In this document: in pieces, positions 61,164 through 64,000 of the stretch
Position numbering within the stretch: the stretch's first letter is position 1
Layout of the letters: every line of letters begins with the position of its first letter
The notes under the pieces: generated by a model
Told to the model about the DNA's origin: nothing
Seen by the model: the letters and a program-made list of their open reading frames with translations, nothing else
The model's database searches: none
Origin: Candidatus Uhrbacteria bacterium
Lineage (GTDB): Bacteria; Patescibacteria; ABY1; SG8-24; GWF2-40-263
Length of the DNA: 64,000 nucleotides
Assembly (NCBI GenBank): GCA_016205975.1
Contig: JACQSK010000005.1
Span: 19,136-83,135 of the forward strand
Direction: 5' to 3'
Program-made: the position numbers and the translations under genes

Positions 61164-62170
61164 AAAGCTCGTGCCCCTCACTCTGTTCCAGTAGCCCCCC
61201 ATACGATGGTATGTTCTCCAGAGTGACTCTCTTGAACATCCGTCGTTTTGTTTTGGTCCGCAGGACTCGGTAGTGAGGCAGGGTGACATAACCTAGAAAG
61301 TCGACGCCTTGACTGAGCTTGCGAATCTCGACTTTGTTCGGATGCAATAATAACCGCCTCTCGTGCCACAACCATTGTTCAATAAACGGAAGAAGCCATC
61401 TAAGCTGTGCAGGATCGTCTGAGAGGATCACCGCGTCATCGGTGTAACGAATGTAGCAGTGAATTCTGAGTTCGTCTTTGATAAAGTGGTCGAATGCGTC
61501 CATGTAGATATTCGCAAATAACTGGCTGGTCAGATTCCCAATGGGAAGTCCCGTTCGATTTGAGGTTCCTAGAGAGTACCCCCCCCCCGACGGAATTTGA
61601 GATCGAGTAACTCCCGACGATCTCATCCAGAAGCTCAACCACACCACCTGTGTCATTGCGAGGAGGGAGTCCTTTGTCGACCAACGAAGCAATCCTCTTC
61701 TCAAGTATCCCCATCAGGATCTCGTGCTCCACCGAGTCGAAAAACTTCCTGACGTCGAACTTGAGCGCCCAGCAAGGCCTTGTGTAGTTTCGGCTCACCT
61801 GACGAGTGAACTGCTCTAAACGGTCAACCGCTGCATGTGTCCCCTTCCCTGTTCGACACGAATAACTGTCGAAAATAAACGAGCGATCAAACACCGAATA
61901 CAACACTCGATACACTGCATGGTGTACCAATCGGTCACGGACGGTTGCTTTGTGGATGATTCGATGTTTGGGGTCGAAAATGTGGAAACGATGGTAAGAG
62001 CCATGACGATACCGGCCATTAAGAAGATCGTCGTGAAGCAAGAAGACGTTGTCCTCCAGGTGTCGCTCGAACTCCTGCACGTCCTGCCTCGACCGCTTCC
62101 CACGTCGAAACTCTTGCCAGGCTCTGAAAATATTCTCTAAGGAAATGATTTGATTGAATATGTCACTCAT
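61114..62170 (-). CDS. DGR reverse transcriptase 2, frameshifted at a G10 tract
   Basis: Close copy of RT 1. I chose ATG 62170 (MSDIFNQIISLENIF) with GGAG eight bases before it. The first frame reaches the G10 run (61579-61588 as C). The second frame gives GLPIGNLTSQLFANIYMDAF and YIRYTDDAVILSDD, then KTKRRMFKRVTLENIPSYGG. The same +1 shift as in RT 1 is needed. If joined it is about 351 residues. Near residue 160-175 the sequence RIASLVDKGLPPRNDTGG is encoded by a repeat (61652-61694) unlike the one in RT 1. Confidence 0.93.
61579..61588 (-). other. G10 homopolymer frameshift site in RT 2
   Basis: Ten G on the coding strand at the same codon as in RT 1, with the same frame error. The flanks differ slightly (TACTCTCTA against TGCTCTCTA), so the copies are not assembly duplicates. 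Confidence 0.85.
61652..61694. repeat. Dispersed-type repeat in RT 2
   Basis: TGTCATTGCGAGGAGGGAGT, then CGAAGCAATC; ATTGC and GCAAT are inverted. I know this TCATTGCGAG...GAAGCAATC unit as a common dispersed repeat in other bacteria. It is in frame. Confidence 0.6.
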
Positions 62171-62504
62171 ACATGAAGCTCCGGTATTTCAGCTTATCTA
62201 CGACGTCCTCAAAGAAATGCATCTCGCCCGACGGGCATTCTCAAAAGCCGAAAAATATACGCTTGGAGAAACCATTGAACGGTCTGGATTAGATGCTCTC
62301 ATGAATATCATCGAAGCAGGCCAACTGAAACGGGAGTGGAAAATTCCAGCCATTGACCGAGCGTTGTTATCCGTAGAAAAAGTAAAAATCGGTTTACGTC
62401 TGGCTCATGACCTCCAAGAATTACCCGAGCGAAGATATCTCATTCTTCAGGAAATGCTGGATAAGGCAGGACGCATGCTCGGAGGGTGGAAGAAATCTAT
62501 CTAA
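62160..62504 (+). CDS. DGR accessory variability determinant (Avd-like) 2
   Basis: A 114-residue helical protein from ATG 62160 (TTG 62154 is the other start). FQLIYDVLKEMHLARRAFSK, then TLGETIERSGLDALMNIIEA and a final RMLGGWKKSI give the Avd/S23 four-helix pattern. It resembles Avd 1 only weakly, although the RTs are nearly alike. Its start overlaps the RT 2 start by 11 bases in a divergent arrangement. A terminator follows. Confidence 0.8.
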   Translation: MSLIHEAPVFQLIYDVLKEMHLARRAFSKAEKYTLGETIERSGLDALMNIIEAGQLKREWKIPAIDRALLSVEKVKIGLRLAHDLQELPERRYLILQEMLDKAGRMLGGWKKSI

Positions 62505-62511
62505 GTCAGGC

Positions 62512-62536
62512 AAAAGCCGGCACGAAGCCGGCTTTT
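62512..62536. terminator. Bidirectional terminator between avd 2 and TR2
   Basis: AAAAGCCGGC, loop ACGAA, GCCGGCTTTT. It would end the avd 2 mRNA and, from the other side, a minus-strand TR RNA. Confidence 0.8.
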
Positions 62537-62560
62537 ATGGTGACGCGAGAAACATCCGAC

Positions 62561-62679
62561 GAAGGCGTAGGGTTCCGTAGTTCGGGTTGGCGATGTCAGA
62601 GTTCCTGTTGAGGTTGAGCTTCACCTGACCGTTCCACACCTTGAGGTACGCGCAGTTCGCGCGGTTGGAGTGATGCACC
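62561..62679 (-). repeat. DGR template repeat 2 (TR2)
   Basis: Aligns without gaps to VR2 at an offset of 449. All 21 differences in 119 bases are at T on the plus strand, that is, A in the template. The coding-sense reading includes LNRNSDIANPNYGT, rich in AAC and AAY codons. Confidence 0.97.
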
Positions 62680-62923
62680 CCTGCATTCGTTTGCCGACCC
62701 CCATCCATGTCACTGCGGTTTCCGCTGTAGAGAGGTCACCGCTGTATTTCATTTCGAGGAATGCCTCGCTAGGAACCGGCAAGAAGTGTCTCGCTCAGAA
62801 TTGCACACTCTGGTTGATGATACTCTTCCAGATTCTGGCAATAACTCTTTCGAGGATTTCGGGGACAGCGAACCATGATTCGCCATTCATGACCCTAGTC
62901 TCGGTATCTAGTCTAACGAAAAT
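62680..62923. other. Noncoding spacer of DGR 2
   Basis: No convincing gene. A short minus-strand frame running into TR2 (LYSGNRSDMDGGRQTNAG) looks like a remnant of a target-type protein, but it has no start or SD. It may hold the TR RNA promoter. Confidence 0.35.
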
Positions 62924-62948
62924 GCGCCAGATCTTCCAGATCTGGCGC
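62924..62948. repeat. Perfect hairpin downstream of VR2
   Basis: GCGCCAGATCT, loop TCC, AGATCTGGCGC: an 11-bp perfect inverted repeat 51 bases past the target stop. This is the place where DGRs carry their retrohoming hairpin. Confidence 0.75.
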
Positions 62949-62998
62949 GAGTAAAGGTTGAGTCGCGAGGAGAGCCAAGGCTCAAGGGTTGAGTGCCG

Positions 62999-63709
62999 TC
63001 ACTTCCGGCGAAGGCGAAGGGCACCGTAGATCGGGAAGGCGAAGCCAGAGTGCCCGCAGAGGCGGAGCTCCACCTGACCGTCCCACACCTCGAGGCACGC
63101 GCAGTCCGCGCGGTTGGAGCGACGCACCGTTCCGGGAAGGTCGACGATGTGCTCGCCCTCCACAACGATGCCGGGGTGGTGGACGAAGGCGAAGACGCCC
63201 TCCATGGCCGTGCCGACCTGGACGTCGCCGGTGAGCTCGTCACGGCAGTGGTCGGGCCGTCGGTTGCAGTTCGCACGTCCGTCGTCATGGCGGAACCAGA
63301 ACGGGGCGGCCGGGACCGCGAAGCGATCGCTGAAGGGCTCGGCGTCGCCGTCCGTGTAGCCCAGCCCCTCGTACTGGACCCCGAGGAGCTTACAGCTCCG
63401 GAGCAGGCCAGGGCGCGGGTCGGCGAGGGAGAGGAACGAGAGGCCAGAGTCCTCCGCGACGAGGCTCGTGGGGATCTGGGGAATACCATTGAGGTAGGCC
63501 TTGAAGCTCTTGGCCTTGATCGCCTCGTCGCGACCGAAGCCGCGATCCCACAACGTCTTGGCCAGACGCTCGCGCGGGTTGGTCATCTTCCAGGCGACTC
63601 CGCCGGAGGTGATCTGACGGATGAAGGCCTGAAACTCGTCACCGAGCCCCAGACCGTTCTCGTCGAGCTCCAGCAGGTGCCGGAGCTGTTTCGTGTTAAT
63701 GTGTCCCAT
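62999..63709 (-). CDS. DGR target protein 2
   Basis: I chose ATG 63709 because GGAGG lies about five bases before it; 236 residues. No signal peptide or membrane helix is seen. The N-terminal part has LLELDENGLGLGDEFQAFIR, the middle PFWFRHDDGRANCNRRPDHC, and the C-terminus ACLEVWDGQVELRLCGHS and IYGALRLRR inside VR2. It does not show the GFR ending of target 1, so it may be another C-lectin branch. The varied residues lie at the template asparagine codons. Confidence 0.85.
   Translation of the reverse strand: MGHINTKQLRHLLELDENGLGLGDEFQAFIRQITSGGVAWKMTNPRERLAKTLWDRGFGRDEAIKAKSFKAYLNGIPQIPTSLVAEDSGLSFLSLADPRPGLLRSCKLLGVQYEGLGYTDGDAEPFSDRFAVPAAPFWFRHDDGRANCNRRPDHCRDELTGDVQVGTAMEGVFAFVHHPGIVVEGEHIVDLPGTVRRSNRADCACLEVWDGQVELRLCGHSGFAFPIYGALRLRRK
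63010..63128 (-). repeat. DGR variable repeat 2 (VR2)
   Basis: The 3' end of target gene 2. 21 substitutions relative to TR2, all at template adenines, to all three other bases. Confidence 0.97.
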
Positions 63710-63781
63710 CACTTCCTCCGTTCAAAGACATCCGTCGTAGCACCATTCTAGATGGTACGATCGGTTAGCCTTTGAGCAGTC

Positions 63782-63861
63782 CACACGGTTACGCCGTGCC
63801 GGTGTGCCTGCAAAATCAGCGGTTTCTGAGTCTGCAAACGACTGGAGAATATACTCCTGTT
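63782..63861 (-). promoter_or_regulatory. Conserved promoter/leader of DGR target gene 2
   Basis: Near copy of 42168-42248. The stretch CAAACGACTGGAGAATATAC followed by TCCTGTT is identical, while the middle (between CACCGG hairpin and CAAACG) has drifted. The hairpin CACGG-CGTAA-CCGTG is kept with a loop change. Confidence 0.65.
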
Positions 63862-63932
63862 GCAAAAGATGAGACACATCGGTAACACTTCCCGGTATGG
63901 GTTTGGCGACCTGACCGGTAAGCTGGAACCGT

Positions 63933-64000
63933 ATGGCGACAGATCACAGCTTTAACTGGTCCTGGGCTCCTGGTGAGGATAAGACAACCTATTATCTCAG
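63933..64000 (+). CDS. Possible start of a gene cut by the window end
   Basis: ATG 63933 opens a frame (MATDHSFNWSWAPGED) that is still open at the last base, 22 codons in. There is no clear SD, and upstream a stop lies 21 bases before. It may be real or chance; nothing else is seen in 63862-63932. Confidence 0.25.
   Translation, partial: MATDHSFNWSWAPGEDKTTYYL

Noticed and set aside
62670..62954. Plus-strand frame between TR2 and VR2
   Set aside because: No SD, odd composition, and it crosses the hairpin at 62924; probably noncoding.
62993..63751. Plus-strand frame of 252 codons over DGR target 2
   Set aside because: Antisense shadow; the minus strand has the SD and the adenine-mutated VR.

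Overview
The window looks like a chromosomal segment of a Candidate Phyla Radiation (Patescibacteria-type) bacterium. The clues are a dense gene order with ATGA overlaps, a DUF4012 surface protein, an exported beta-propeller ending in the tandem domain typical of these lineages, RNase J, a eukaryal-type IleRS, many glycosyltransferases, and two diversity-generating retroelements (DGRs). TGA is used as a stop, so this is not a code-25 (Gracilibacteria-type) lineage. The exact phylum is inferred, not shown.

Layout. 1-17941: a surface-polysaccharide locus with at least eight glycosyltransferases, GDP-mannose dehydratase and GDP-fucose synthase, a UDP-sugar dehydrogenase, an epimerase, three methyltransferases, a glutamine-dependent amidotransferase and a Wzx-like flippase. 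17989-37403: housekeeping and envelope genes (cca, rluD-like, gmk, rplS, uvrA, dsbA-like, secG, a solute-binding protein, rnj, trpS), three tRNAs and several exported or membrane proteins of unknown role. 37439-37966: an enlarged RNase P RNA. 38027-39439: the phosphoglycosyltransferase that would start glycan assembly on a lipid carrier. 39396-42248: DGR cassette 1. 42286-50155: three more GT4 enzymes, the DUF4012 protein and a repeat-rich anchored protein. 50156-56082: a candidate minus-strand small transcript, an unknown gene, tRNA-Arg, SDR, FemAB-like, ruvA, an HD-like protein, a uridine-kinase-like enzyme and a DHH-like protein carrying an in-frame MITE. 56083-56880: two tandem candidate structured RNAs with no obvious gene. 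56879-61163: trmB-type regulator, ileS, rpiB. 61114-63861: DGR cassette 2.

Main result. Each DGR has a reverse transcriptase, a divergent Avd-like helper, a template repeat (TR) and a target gene whose 3' end is the variable repeat (VR). TR and VR differ almost only at template adenines: 15 of 16 differences in cassette 1 and 21 of 21 in cassette 2. The two RTs are nearly the same, but helpers, templates and targets differ. Both RTs are out of frame at the same ten-G tract, which is either a shared slippage switch or a homopolymer sequencing error. The two target genes share a conserved promoter and leader.

Other recurrent signals are dispersed low-complexity and palindromic repeats inserted in frame in several genes, and a -10 box 8-10 nt before the start codon of many genes, which implies leaderless mRNAs.
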